Positions 7,133 to 14,251 are shown, counted from the stretch's first letter. The stretch: 19,841 bases of DNA from CAYOHP01 sp964403795 [NCBI: uncultured bacterium] (GCA_964403795.1 CAYOHP010000114.1:1-19841), one strand, 5' to 3'. Translations and numbers: made by a program. Notes: generated by a model not told the origin, from the letters alone.

Positions 7133-7942
7133 ATGGGCGCGGAGTGCTGTGGCGGCGGAGGCGGCGGGAGCGGCGAGGCCCTGGTGCGGGTCGAGGGCGT
7201 CACCAAGCGCTTCGGCGGGCTGGTGGCGGTCTGCCAGGTGGACTTCGCGATCCCCGAGGGAGCGATCGTCAGCCTGATCGGACCCAACGGGGCCGGCAAG
7301 ACGACCATGTTCAACCTGATCTCCGGGCTCGACCAGCCGACCCAGGGGCGCATCGTCTACCGGGGCGAGGACGTGACCGCGCTGCGGGCGAGCGAGATCG
7401 CCGCCAAGGACGTGTCCCGGACCTTCCAGAACATCCGGCTCTTCGCCGACCTGCCGGTCCTCGACAACGTGAAGATCGGGGCCCACCACTGGACCTCGGC
7501 GGGCGTGGTCGATGCCCTGTTCCGCACCGCCCGGTTCCGGGACGAGGAAGCCGCCATCGAGGCCGAGGCCCTGCGCTGCCTCGCCTTCGTGGGCATGGAG
7601 GATCTGGCCGGAGAGCTGGCCGGGGGGCTGGCCTACGGGCTCCAGCGCCGCCTCGAGATCGCCCGGGCCCTGGCCGCCCGGCCCAAGCTCCTGCTCCTCG
7701 ACGAGCCGGCCGCGGGCCTGAACCCCCGGGAGACCGACGAGCTCATGGAGCTGGTGCGCCGGATCCGGGACACCGGGGTCACCGTGTTCCTGATCGAGCA
7801 CGACATGAAGCTGGTGATGAAGATCTCCGACCGGGTGCTGGTCTTCGACCACGGGTCCAAGATCGCCGAGGGGACCCCGGTCGAGGTGCGGGGTGACCCC
7901 AAGGTGATCGAGGCGTACCTGGGCGTCGAGGGCGCGTCATGA
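7133..7942 (+). CDS. livG: Branched-chain amino-acid-type ABC transporter ATPase LivG (altered signature)
   Basis: Cytoplasmic ATPase of the importer, 269 residues. Walker A GPNGAGKT is at 50-57, the Q-loop glutamine at 99 (SRTFQNIRLF), Walker B LLLLDE at 186-191, and the switch histidine at 223 (IEHDM). The ABC signature reads LAYGLQ at 166-171, where LivG proteins usually have LSYGQQ; the serine that touches the ATP gamma-phosphate is replaced by Ala. The N-terminus is odd, with two cysteines followed by a run of six glycines (residues 5-12) before the real domain begins near 17. Start ATG 7133 follows GAGGG by 3 nt. The stop overlaps the livF start (ATGA). The family is certain; catalytic competence is an open question. 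Confidence 0.92.
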   Translation: MGAECCGGGGGGSGEALVRVEGVTKRFGGLVAVCQVDFAIPEGAIVSLIGPNGAGKTTMFNLISGLDQPTQGRIVYRGEDVTALRASEIAAKDVSRTFQNIRLFADLPVLDNVKIGAHHWTSAGVVDALFRTARFRDEEAAIEAEALRCLAFVGMEDLAGELAGGLAYGLQRRLEIARALAARPKLLLLDEPAAGLNPRETDELMELVRRIRDTGVTVFLIEHDMKLVMKISDRVLVFDHGSKIAEGTPVEVRGDPKVIEAYLGVEGAS

Positions 7943-8706
7943 GCGGGGCGAACGGGGCGAACGGGGGCGGTGCCGGGTCCCGGGCCGCCGGGGAGTCCCT
8001 GCTCGAGGTCCGTGGCTTGACCGCCCGCTACGGGCCGATCGAGGCGCTCTCCGGGATCGACTTCGAACTCCGGGCCGGCGAGGTCGTCAGCCTGATCGGG
8101 GCCAACGGCGCCGGCAAGACCTCGACGCTCCGGGCGGTCTCGGGGCTGATCCCCGAGGTCGCCGGCTCGGTCCGCTTCCGGGGCGAGGAGATCCTGGGGG
8201 AGAACCCGGCAAGGATCGCCGGGCGGGGTTTGATCCACGTCCCCGAGGGCCGCCGCCTCTTCCCCCGCATGTCGGTGGCCGAGAACCTGGCCATGGGCGC
8301 CTACCGGCTGGGCGGCGGGGTCCGCCTCGACGACGACTACGCCCGGGTCTACGAGCTCTTCCCGCGCCTCGCCGAGCGCCGCCGCCAGCGGGCGGGCACC
8401 CACACCGGCCGCGCGCACCCGATGGTGGCGATCGGCCGGGGCCTGATGGCCCGTCCCGACGTGCTGCTGCTCGACGAGCCCTCGATGGGGCTGGCTCCGC
8501 TGCTGGTCGCCGACGTGTTCGCAGCCATCGTGCGGATCCACTCCCAGGGCGTGCCGGTCCTGCTGGTCGAGCAGAACGCCAACCAGGCCCTCCACATCTC
8601 GAGTCGTGCCTACGTGCTGGAGACCGGCGGGATCCTCTTCTCCGGGACCGGGGCCGAGCTCTTGAAGGACCCCCGGGTGCGCTCGGCGTACCTGGGCGAG
8701 GCCTGA
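7939..8706 (+). CDS. livF: Branched-chain amino-acid-type ABC transporter ATPase LivF (degenerate signature)
   Basis: Second ATPase of the importer, 255 residues, translationally coupled to livG by an ATGA overlap. Walker A GANGAGKT is at 54-61, the family block IHVPEGRRLFPRMSVAENL at 99-117, Walker B LLLDEP at 176-181, and the VEQNANQAL block of LivF at 210-218. The expected signature after RAGT is LSGGEQQ; here it reads HTGRAHP (155-161, nt 8401-8421), changed at six of seven positions, while the flanking MVAIGRGLMARPD is intact. The reading frame is open throughout, so this is substitution and not a frameshift. The first 19 residues are a Gly/Ala/Asn-rich tail not usual for LivF. Confidence 0.92.
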   Translation: MSGANGANGGGAGSRAAGESLLEVRGLTARYGPIEALSGIDFELRAGEVVSLIGANGAGKTSTLRAVSGLIPEVAGSVRFRGEEILGENPARIAGRGLIHVPEGRRLFPRMSVAENLAMGAYRLGGGVRLDDDYARVYELFPRLAERRRQRAGTHTGRAHPMVAIGRGLMARPDVLLLDEPSMGLAPLLVADVFAAIVRIHSQGVPVLLVEQNANQALHISSRAYVLETGGILFSGTGAELLKDPRVRSAYLGEA

Positions 8707-8719
8707 GGCCCGACCGGCC

Positions 8720-9223
8720 GTGAAGCTCGCCGCCCTGCTGGTCTCGGAGGCCGACCTGGCGCTGGTGCCGGAGCTACGCGAGCTCGGGCCGATCGGCGCG
8801 GTGGTGGGAGGCGGAGACCCGCGGCGGCTCGCCCTGGCCGTCCAGGAAGAGGGCCTGGAGCTCCTGGCCGTGGTGGGCCCCGGCGCCGAGGCGCTGGCCG
8901 CCGAGCTCGGAGCCTGGGTCGGACTCGAACCCGGGGCGCCGAGCCTGGCCCGGGCGGCGACGCTCTCCGAGGTCGAGGACCTGCTCGCCACTCCGGCCGA
9001 TCGCACCCTGGTCCAATGGTCGGGGGAAGGCGGGGAGGACCCCGGTCCCGCCGCCGACGAGGCCCTCGGCTCGCTGGTCCGCGGCCTGGCCGCCGCCGGC
9101 TTCGACGGCTGCCTGGCGATCCGGGCGGGCGATGCGGCGCGACTCTCCTCCCAGCTCGCCGAGGTCCGGGCCGCCCTCGCCGAGCACGCCTCCTGGTGGG
9201 ACGGCAGCGAGGACGGGTACTGA
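8720..9223 (+). CDS. Hypothetical protein, possibly a fragmentary TIM-barrel (sugar-phosphate isomerase-like) protein
   Basis: A 167-residue soluble protein rich in Ala, Leu and Gly, with no signal peptide or membrane segment. I do not recognise the family with confidence. Alternating beta-like (MKLAALLVS, LELLAVVG, RTLVQWSGEG) and helix-like segments, ending in AGFDGCLAIRAGD and a long helix, resemble the last strands of xylose-isomerase-like TIM barrels (AP endonuclease 2 family). That family is usually about 270 residues, so this would be a shortened version. Start GTG 8720 lies 13 nt after the livF stop, with only a weak ribosome site. It probably belongs to the liv transcript or bridges it to the sugar-type permease at 9271. 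Treat any function as unproven. Confidence 0.65.
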   Translation: MKLAALLVSEADLALVPELRELGPIGAVVGGGDPRRLALAVQEEGLELLAVVGPGAEALAAELGAWVGLEPGAPSLARAATLSEVEDLLATPADRTLVQWSGEGGEDPGPAADEALGSLVRGLAAAGFDGCLAIRAGDAARLSSQLAEVRAALAEHASWWDGSEDGY

Positions 9224-9270
9224 AGCGCTGCCGGTTGAGCCGAGGGGGCCCGAGGGAGTAGACAGGGGCG

Positions 9271-10290
9271 ATGCGCGACCTCGACCCCTATCCCCGGGCC
9301 CGGGCGGTGCTCTCGCATGCGATCCTGGTGCTGGGGTCGCTGGCGGTGGCCTTCCCCTTCGTGTGGATGCTCGCCACCTCGGTGAAGGGGCCGAGCGAGG
9401 TGCTCCGGGCCAGCCAGCTCCTGCCCCGGATCAAGCACTACCACGAGTTCGTGGACCTGCTCGGCGACACCGTAGAGGCCCGGGTCGAGATCGAGGGCGG
9501 CGCGGATCCGGCCTCGCTCCCGCCGACGACCCCGATCCAGGTGAAGTACCTGACCGGGATCCGCAAGGGCGAGCGGGAGGCGACCACGGCCGGGCGGATC
9601 ACCTCCCGCCGCTTCCTGTGGCGGAACTACCGGACCGCCTGGAACGCCCTCGAGCCGTCCTTCACGGTCTACTTCTGGAACAGCGCCCTGGTGGCGGGCC
9701 TGACCACCCTGGGGGTGCTCGTCACCTCGTCGCTCGCCGCCTATGCCTTCGTCTTCTTCCGCTTCCCCGGGCGGGACCTGGTCTTCTCGACCCTCCTGGT
9801 CACCATGATGGTCCCCCAGCAGGTGCTCTTGATCCCCGACTTCCTGATCCTGCGCCAGCTCGGCTGGTACGACACCTACGCGGCCCTGATCGTCCCCTTC
9901 ACCGCCGGGGCCTTCGGGATCTTCCTGCTCCGCCAGTTCTTCATGGCCATCCCCCGCGACCTCTTCGAGGCGGCCACCATCGACGGGTGCTCCCGCTTCG
10001 GCTTCTTCTGGCGCATCCTGCTCCCGCTCTCCGGCCCGCCCCTGGTGACGCTGGCGCTCTTCACCTTCCTGGCCAGCTGGAACGCCCTGCTCTGGCCCCT
10101 GGTGGTGACCGACGACCCCTCGATGCGGGTGGTCCAGGTGGCCCTGAACGTCTTCCAGCAGGCCGAGGGCACCTCCTGGGAACTGCTCATGGCGGCCTCC
10201 ACCCTGACCATCCTGCCGTTGGTGTTCGGGTACTTCCTGGCCCAGCGCCAGTTCGTGCAGTCGATCGCCGGGACCGGACTCAAGGGGTGA
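9271..10290 (+). CDS. MalG/UgpE-type carbohydrate ABC transporter permease with enlarged first periplasmic loop
   Basis: Inner-membrane permease of the CUT1 sugar-importer class, 339 residues against about 275-300 typically. TM1 is at about 15-36. The remaining five membrane segments lie between about 134 and 330. The EAA coupling motif EAATIDGCSRFGFFWRILLP is at 233-252, with the family ending QRQFVQSIAGTGLKG. The extra length is a hydrophilic insertion at about 45-115, in the loop between TM1 and TM2, rich in charged residues and threonine. It sits after the liv genes, yet no MalF-type partner, sugar-binding protein or MalK-type ATPase is in the window. Start ATG 9271 has CAGGGG 2 nt upstream. 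Its stop overlaps the next start (GTGA). Substrate unknown. Confidence 0.88.
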   Translation: MRDLDPYPRARAVLSHAILVLGSLAVAFPFVWMLATSVKGPSEVLRASQLLPRIKHYHEFVDLLGDTVEARVEIEGGADPASLPPTTPIQVKYLTGIRKGEREATTAGRITSRRFLWRNYRTAWNALEPSFTVYFWNSALVAGLTTLGVLVTSSLAAYAFVFFRFPGRDLVFSTLLVTMMVPQQVLLIPDFLILRQLGWYDTYAALIVPFTAGAFGIFLLRQFFMAIPRDLFEAATIDGCSRFGFFWRILLPLSGPPLVTLALFTFLASWNALLWPLVVTDDPSMRVVQVALNVFQQAEGTSWELLMAASTLTILPLVFGYFLAQRQFVQSIAGTGLKG

Positions 10291-10934
10291 ACGAGGGGGA
10301 AGGTCGGGAGCCGCTCCCCGGGTTCGCCCCCGGACGCGACCCTCTCGACGGGGTCCCCGAGCGCCGGGTGCGGGCGGCCCGCCTGGGTGCGGAACTGGTC
10401 CGGTGGGGGGCGGCCCTGGGGGGGCCCCTGGCCGTGCTCGGCTGGGTCTCGCCCCTGGCCCGGGACCTGCCGGCCGTGGTGCGTCCGGGGGTCGCTCTCG
10501 TCGTCTACCTCGGGGTGGCGGTGCTGGTGTCGGTGGTCCTGGGGTGGGCGACCCGGCGGGTGGCGGTGGCCCGGGTGGTCCGGACCTCAGGCGAGGGGAT
10601 CGAGATCGGGGGCGAGCGGCTCTACGGGCGGGAGCGCTTCGAGTGGCGGGCCGGGGAGGCCGCCTCGGGGTCCGGGATGCTGGTGCCCTGGGGACGGCTG
10701 CAGAAGCTGTTCGCGGTCGGCCTTGGGGGAGGGGACGGGGCGGTCGGGCTCTGGTTCCACGACCCGGGGGGGCGGGCCCTGGAGACCTGGTTCCGCTTCG
10801 AGGCCGGGGAGTCCCGGCGGTTCCTGGAGGCGGCTTCGAAGGCCTCCGGGGTAGCGGTGGTCGAGCGGACCCCGGTCCCCCGGGGTCCCGGTCCCGGTTC
10901 CCCGGACGCAACCCCGGGGGCAGAGGCTCCGTAG
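10287..10934 (+). CDS. Hypothetical membrane protein
   Basis: A 215-residue protein whose GTG start overlaps the permease stop (GTGA), so it is probably co-translated. A charged N-terminal 40 residues is followed by two membrane segments (about 40-56 and 67-88). The cytoplasmic or periplasmic domain contains WFHDPGGRALETWFRFEAGESRRFLEA, and a Pro/Gly-rich tail closes the protein. The two-helix-plus-beta-domain layout resembles proteins with a membrane-associated PH-like (bPH) domain, but this is a resemblance only and I do not recognise a family. The coupling suggests a role linked to the permease. Confidence 0.7.
   Translation: MNEGEGREPLPGFAPGRDPLDGVPERRVRAARLGAELVRWGAALGGPLAVLGWVSPLARDLPAVVRPGVALVVYLGVAVLVSVVLGWATRRVAVARVVRTSGEGIEIGGERLYGRERFEWRAGEAASGSGMLVPWGRLQKLFAVGLGGGDGAVGLWFHDPGGRALETWFRFEAGESRRFLEAASKASGVAVVERTPVPRGPGPGSPDATPGAEAP
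10877..10920. terminator. G/C inverted repeat at the 3' end of the transport operon
   Basis: CCCCCGGGGT (10877-10886) and ACCCCGGGGG (10911-10920) are exact reverse complements, and each arm is itself nearly palindromic. They lie in the last codons of the membrane protein, just before its TAG. No U-tract follows. It could weaken read-through into the secreted pair, or be a by-product of the Pro/Gly-rich tail. Confidence 0.3.
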
Positions 10935-10944
10935 TGGATACCGG

Positions 10945-11724
10945 ATGATCCCCAGCATGCGTCGCTTCGCGCTCTCGATCGGCTTCCTGGCAGGACTCGT
11001 GTCGGCCGTCCCGGCCGCCGGCCCCCGACCCCCCGAGTGGAAGAAGGGGCAGAACTGGTCGGTCTCGGTCCGCATGGAGGCCCGCCGGCACGAGGAGCAC
11101 GCCCCGGGCGACAGCGCACCTCCGGGACATGGCGGCTTCGTCCGGGCCCCTTCGGTCCCCACCATGTGGTTCTTCGAGGTCCTCGATGCCATCGAGAGCG
11201 ACGACAAGGCGGTCCGGCGCTTCCGGGTCCGGGCCCGGCGCTCCGGCCGGGACGGGGGGGCCGAGCTCCGGTTCGTGACCCGTCTCCATGAGGGCAAGCC
11301 GGTGGCGATGGCCCTCGAGAAGGTCCACCTCGACGAGGGCAGCGGCACCTACGAGCGGGACTTCCGGGATATGGCCCCCGAGCCGAGCCCTGCCATGGTC
11401 GCCGGGGCTCCGGTTCCGCTCTCGTTCCCCTTCCTCGACCCCCTGGTCCCCGACCAGAAGACCTTCACCATCACCGAGGACGTGGGCGGCCTCGGGTTCG
11501 CCCTCGACGTCGAACAGCGGGTGGTGGGGGGGAAGGCGGCCAAGGAAGCGGCCGCCCGGCTGGGGATCGAGGCCGGCGAGAGGCCGGTCTGGCTGATCGA
11601 GCTCCGCCGCAAGACCGATGGACAGTTTTCCAACCAGGTCTGGGTCGAAGGCGATCCCTGGCCCGCCCGGGTCGTCGCCAACCAGGTCCAGTCCACTCTG
11701 CTCGGAAGAGGTGCCGGAGGATGA
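10945..11724 (+). CDS. Secreted protein of unknown function, coupled to the transglutaminase-elicitor-like gene
   Basis: A 259-residue protein with a Sec signal peptide (MRRFALSIGFLAGLVSAVPAAG counted from the second Met) and no further membrane segment. The mature part looks beta-rich, with alternating short hydrophobic strands such as WSVSVRMEARR, RRFRVRARRS and VWLIELRRKT, and a Pro-rich middle. I do not recognise a family. Two in-frame ATGs (10945 and 10957) are possible starts; neither has a good ribosome site. Its stop overlaps the next gene's start (ATGA), so the two proteins are probably made together. Possible roles are a partner, chaperone or inhibitor of the enzyme-like protein that follows; this is inferred from coupling only. 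Confidence 0.75.
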   Translation: MIPSMRRFALSIGFLAGLVSAVPAAGPRPPEWKKGQNWSVSVRMEARRHEEHAPGDSAPPGHGGFVRAPSVPTMWFFEVLDAIESDDKAVRRFRVRARRSGRDGGAELRFVTRLHEGKPVAMALEKVHLDEGSGTYERDFRDMAPEPSPAMVAGAPVPLSFPFLDPLVPDQKTFTITEDVGGLGFALDVEQRVVGGKAAKEAAARLGIEAGERPVWLIELRRKTDGQFSNQVWVEGDPWPARVVANQVQSTLLGRGAGG

Positions 11725-13685
11725 ACGCATCCAAGTCCCGCCATGTACTCGCGTCGTCGATCCTGGCCCTGTGCCTGGTTCCCTGGGGATCCGCCCAGGA
11801 CCGGACGGGGGCCGAGGCGACCGAGATCGAGGCCACCAACGCGGCTTCCGCCCAGCGGGAAGGCAGCGCCCTGGGGCAGTCGGGGACGGGTTCCGGCGCG
11901 TCCCCCCGGGCCGCCGTCAGCGTCCCGGAGACCAGCGACCCCAGGGACAGCGCCTTCTGGGTGCCGGCCAACTACCTCTCGTCGGGCGCCCGCCGCCCGG
12001 TGTTGCAGGGGCAGCAGCCGCTCCGCCAGATCGAGCTGCCCGCTGGCGAGCTGCCCTGGAGCTTCCAGTGGTGGCCGACCGCCCAGGCCCACTTGGCCTT
12101 CCGGGACTCGGCCGAGCAGTCGCCGCTCGAGAAGTACGACAGCTACTACGGCAGCCTGGTGGCCCGCAGTTCGGACGCCGCGGCGGTGGTGCGGGCGGTG
12201 CCCAAGACCGCCCAGTGGGAGGCCAATCCCGACAACCGCCACAACACCGCCCAGGTCCGGACCCAGGGCGGCCAGGTCGAGCGCTCCTGGAAGCAGGTCG
12301 GCGGCGAGGTCTCGGGGATCACCCTCACCAATGGGACCGCCGAGCCCGGGCGCGGCTTCTGGGTCGACGGCCGGGAAGTGAACATCGAGGCGCGCCAGGT
12401 CGAGAGCTGGCAGGGGATTCCGATCGAGTGCTTCTACTACCGCTCGAGCGTCCGCCAGGACCTCTGGAACCGGGTGGTCCGGGTGCCGGCCTCCCATCAC
12501 CCCGACCAGAGCCGAGTGAGCTGGTGGCACATCTACTGGTACAGCCAGGGCGGCCAGATCCGCCAGTACGGCTATGCCGGCGCCCAGGTGGTGCCGGGCC
12601 AGGGCGGCGGGGCCGCTTCGATGAAGCTCCGCTTCCGCAATCGCGACTACGACGTCGTCAAGAGCGTCCAGCAGTGGGAGGGCTACCCGATCGACGTCTA
12701 CTACTACCGGGCCGATCCACCGCCGGCGGGTGCGCCTCCGATCCCCGAGACCCATGAAGGGGTGGCCTGGAACCGCTTCGTGCTGGTGCCCTCGCAGGGG
12801 TCGGGCAACGTCCCGTCCCAGGGCGCCAAGTGGTACCACGTGCGCTGGGAGTACACCGAGCGGGAGGCCGGCATGCAGTGGGAGGGCCACTGCATGGGCT
12901 TCGCCGCCGCCGCCATCCTCTTCAAGGAGCCCCCGGCTTCGAAGACGGTGCGGATCGACGGGGCCAAGATCACCAAGGTGCGCTTGAAGGCCCGCAAGGC
13001 CGAGGAGGCCTATGCCGGGAACCTCGAGTACGAGGCGGCCGGCCAGGCCGACGCCCTGCGCTTCGACAACCGGGACCTGAAGGGCCTGGCCACCGTGCTG
13101 GCGAGCGCCTTCGAGACCTCGTTCAACTACCCGAACCGGGACGCCCCCTACTCGTGGGCCGACTTCGGTACGGCCGTCGGTCGGGGCAACACGTCCCAGG
13201 CTGCCTACGACGACATCAAGCCCCACCACATGCACCGCATCATGATCGACTTCTTGAAGGAGCGGCGGCGCTCGGTGGCGATCGACCTGTCGCGGGAGGA
13301 CTCGGTCTACAACGCCCCGGTCTTCTACTACGACTACCAGATCCAGGGGTACTCGACGAACCCGCGGCCCCACTACCAGATCACCGCGGTGCTCGGCTAT
13401 GCCGGCTACGGGAACTCGGACGCCCAACGGGGCACCGAGAAGAGCTACTGGCGCATGAACTTCCGCATCTACCTCGACGGTCAGAACCGGGTGATCGACT
13501 CCGAGTGGCTCGGGGAGTCCAAGGACTACCATCCCGACTTCGTGTGGGTGCCGGTCCGCCTCGACCGGGCCGCGGTCCGCTTCGGCCGCTACAACCGGAA
13601 CCCGGTGGTGGACCAGCAGTTCACCCTGGGCTACATCCTGACCGACGATCGCGGTGGCAGCCTGCTGCGCGACTTCGCCCGGTAG
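11721..13685 (+). CDS. Secreted transglutaminase-elicitor-like (GP42/TgeA-like) protein
   Basis: A 654-residue exported protein (signal peptide ending near SAQ26). After a low-complexity stretch comes LPWSFQWWP (111-119) with SPLEKYDSYYG (134-144), then two copies of a W-rich module (see repeat entries). Next is QWEGHCMGFAAAAI (386-399), with C391 a candidate catalytic cysteine. VYNAPVFYY (529-537) resembles the Pep-13 core (VWNQPV) of Phytophthora transglutaminase GP42, and PRPHYQITAVLGYAGYG (548-564) offers H551 as the catalytic histidine. Together these suggest the transglutaminase-elicitor family, papain-like enzymes that cross-link Gln and Lys side chains; bacterial members are little studied. 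The start overlaps the preceding stop (ATGA), with GGAGG unusually close to the ATG. A strong terminator follows. The family call is from memory of motifs, not from a search. Confidence 0.75.
   Translation: MNASKSRHVLASSILALCLVPWGSAQDRTGAEATEIEATNAASAQREGSALGQSGTGSGASPRAAVSVPETSDPRDSAFWVPANYLSSGARRPVLQGQQPLRQIELPAGELPWSFQWWPTAQAHLAFRDSAEQSPLEKYDSYYGSLVARSSDAAAVVRAVPKTAQWEANPDNRHNTAQVRTQGGQVERSWKQVGGEVSGITLTNGTAEPGRGFWVDGREVNIEARQVESWQGIPIECFYYRSSVRQDLWNRVVRVPASHHPDQSRVSWWHIYWYSQGGQIRQYGYAGAQVVPGQGGGAASMKLRFRNRDYDVVKSVQQWEGYPIDVYYYRADPPPAGAPPIPETHEGVAWNRFVLVPSQGSGNVPSQGAKWYHVRWEYTEREAGMQWEGHCMGFAAAAILFKEPPASKTVRIDGAKITKVRLKARKAEEAYAGNLEYEAAGQADALRFDNRDLKGLATVLASAFETSFNYPNRDAPYSWADFGTAVGRGNTSQAAYDDIKPHHMHRIMIDFLKERRRSVAIDLSREDSVYNAPVFYYDYQIQGYSTNPRPHYQITAVLGYAGYGNSDAQRGTEKSYWRMNFRIYLDGQNRVIDSEWLGESKDYHPDFVWVPVRLDRAAVRFGRYNRNPVVDQQFTLGYILTDDRGGSLLRDFAR
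12399..12548 (+). repeat. Protein repeat A in the transglutaminase-like protein
   Basis: Encodes residues 227-276. It contains VESWQGIPIECFYYR, then LWNRVVRVP, then SWWHIYWYSQ. The same order of blocks recurs at residues 316-380, so the region is an internal duplication at protein level; the DNA has diverged. Confidence 0.7.
12666..12860 (+). repeat. Protein repeat B in the transglutaminase-like protein
   Basis: Encodes residues 316-380. VQQWEGYPIDVYYYR, AWNRFVLVP and KWYHVRWEYTE match repeat A block by block. A Pro-rich insertion (ADPPPAGAPP) lengthens the first gap. The repeat runs straight into the candidate catalytic segment at 386. Confidence 0.7.
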
Positions 13686-13737
13686 GTACGCTCCGACCGG
13701 ATCGGTCGGGGTGGAGCCTGCCTCGACCCCGGAAGGG

Positions 13738-13767
13738 AAGACCCCCGCCGCATGCGGCGGGGGTCTT
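13738..13767. terminator. Perfect 14-bp bidirectional intrinsic-type terminator
   Basis: AAGACCCCCGCCGC (13738-13751) and GCGGCGGGGGTCTT (13754-13767) are exact reverse complements with a two-base centre. It lies between the convergent transglutaminase-like gene and the His-rich lipoprotein gene, 53 nt and 20 nt from their stops. The stem ends in A/T pairs but the flanks have no long T-run. Confidence 0.85.
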
Positions 13768-13786
13768 GTCTCCTACCGGCTCGCGA

Positions 13787-13996
13787 TCAGTAGTGCGCGT
13801 GGTAGTAGTGCGAGCTCGGGTGGTAGACGTTCCGGCAGGTGCACTCGTGGGTGTGGTTCGAGTGGAACCGGTAGCTCGAGTAGCTGCCGTCGGGGTTGTG
13901 GTGGTGGTGGCTGCTCCGCCCGCATCCGGGCAGGAGCGTGGCCCCTGCCAGGATCGCGAGGGCGCCGAGCCAACGTCGGGTCTTGGTCATCGTCAT
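13787..13996 (-). CDS. Small His-rich lipoprotein (CxC, HHHH)
   Basis: A 69-residue protein. The signal MTMTKTRRWLGALAILAGATLLPGC puts a lipidated cysteine at 25. The 45-residue mature part has 11 histidines, including an HHHH run at 30-33 and a C-terminal SSHYYHAHY, plus C52-x-C54. Such a composition suggests binding of Zn, Cu or Ni at the cell surface or in the periplasm, but no family is recognised. Start ATG 13996 has AGGAGGA 8 nt upstream; a second ATG lies two codons in. It follows a second small His-rich lipoprotein by 53 nt on the same strand, so the two probably form an operon. A strong terminator lies 20 nt beyond its stop. Confidence 0.85.
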   Translation of the reverse strand: MTMTKTRRWLGALAILAGATLLPGCGRSSHHHHNPDGSYSSYRFHSNHTHECTCRNVYHPSSHYYHAHY

Positions 13997-14049
13997 CTTG
14001 GCCGTCCTCCTGGTCGTGTGCCGGGGCCGGAGCCCGCGGCGGGTCGGTC

Positions 14050-14226
14050 TCAGCGGTAGCCCGCGTGGGTGGTCACGTAGGTTCCCTCGAGATGGTGGTG
14101 GTACTCGTGCGTGGCGTGGACCTCACGGTAGGGGCGGGCGGCGCAGCCGGCCGCGGCCAGGAGCATGAGGACGACGAGTCCCCGGCAGAGACTCCGGGTC
14201 GGATCCTTGGCGCTCCGGGATTCCAT
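14050..14226 (-). CDS. Small His-rich lipoprotein
   Basis: A 58-residue protein with signal MESRSAKDPTRSLCRGLVVL, lipobox LAAAGC and lipidated C28. The 31-residue mature part carries six histidines, among them HATHEYHHH at 37-45. The frame stays open upstream, but ATG 14226 is chosen because AGGAGG lies 6 nt before it and the signal peptide then begins properly. Shared traits with the next gene (lipobox, His clusters, Tyr-rich end, a THE/THEC tripeptide) suggest the pair arose by duplication or serves the same metal-related task. No metal transporter or regulator is adjacent. Confidence 0.8.
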   Translation of the reverse strand: MESRSAKDPTRSLCRGLVVLMLLAAAGCAARPYREVHATHEYHHHLEGTYVTTHAGYR

Positions 14227-14251
14227 GTCCGCCTCCTGCCGGTAAGTCTGG

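Noticed and set aside
8380-8440. Frameshift as the cause of the odd LivF signature
   Set aside because: The flanking residues RAGT and MVAIGRG are in the same frame with exactly seven residues between them, as in normal LivF, so no compensating indel is needed.
10381-10920. G-runs and GGGG/CCCC clusters as a G-quadruplex or regulatory array
   Set aside because: They fall inside a coding frame with Gly/Pro/Arg codons and are expected from base composition.
7633-11730. Open frame of 1365 codons on the minus strand
   Set aside because: It is antisense to livG, livF, the permease and secreted genes, which have clear families or signals. The low-complexity translation is a by-product of GC-rich third codon positions.
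11349-13532. Open frame of 727 codons on the minus strand
   Set aside because: It is antisense to the transglutaminase-like gene, which has a signal peptide, internal repeats and a terminator at its end. The antisense product shows no motif.
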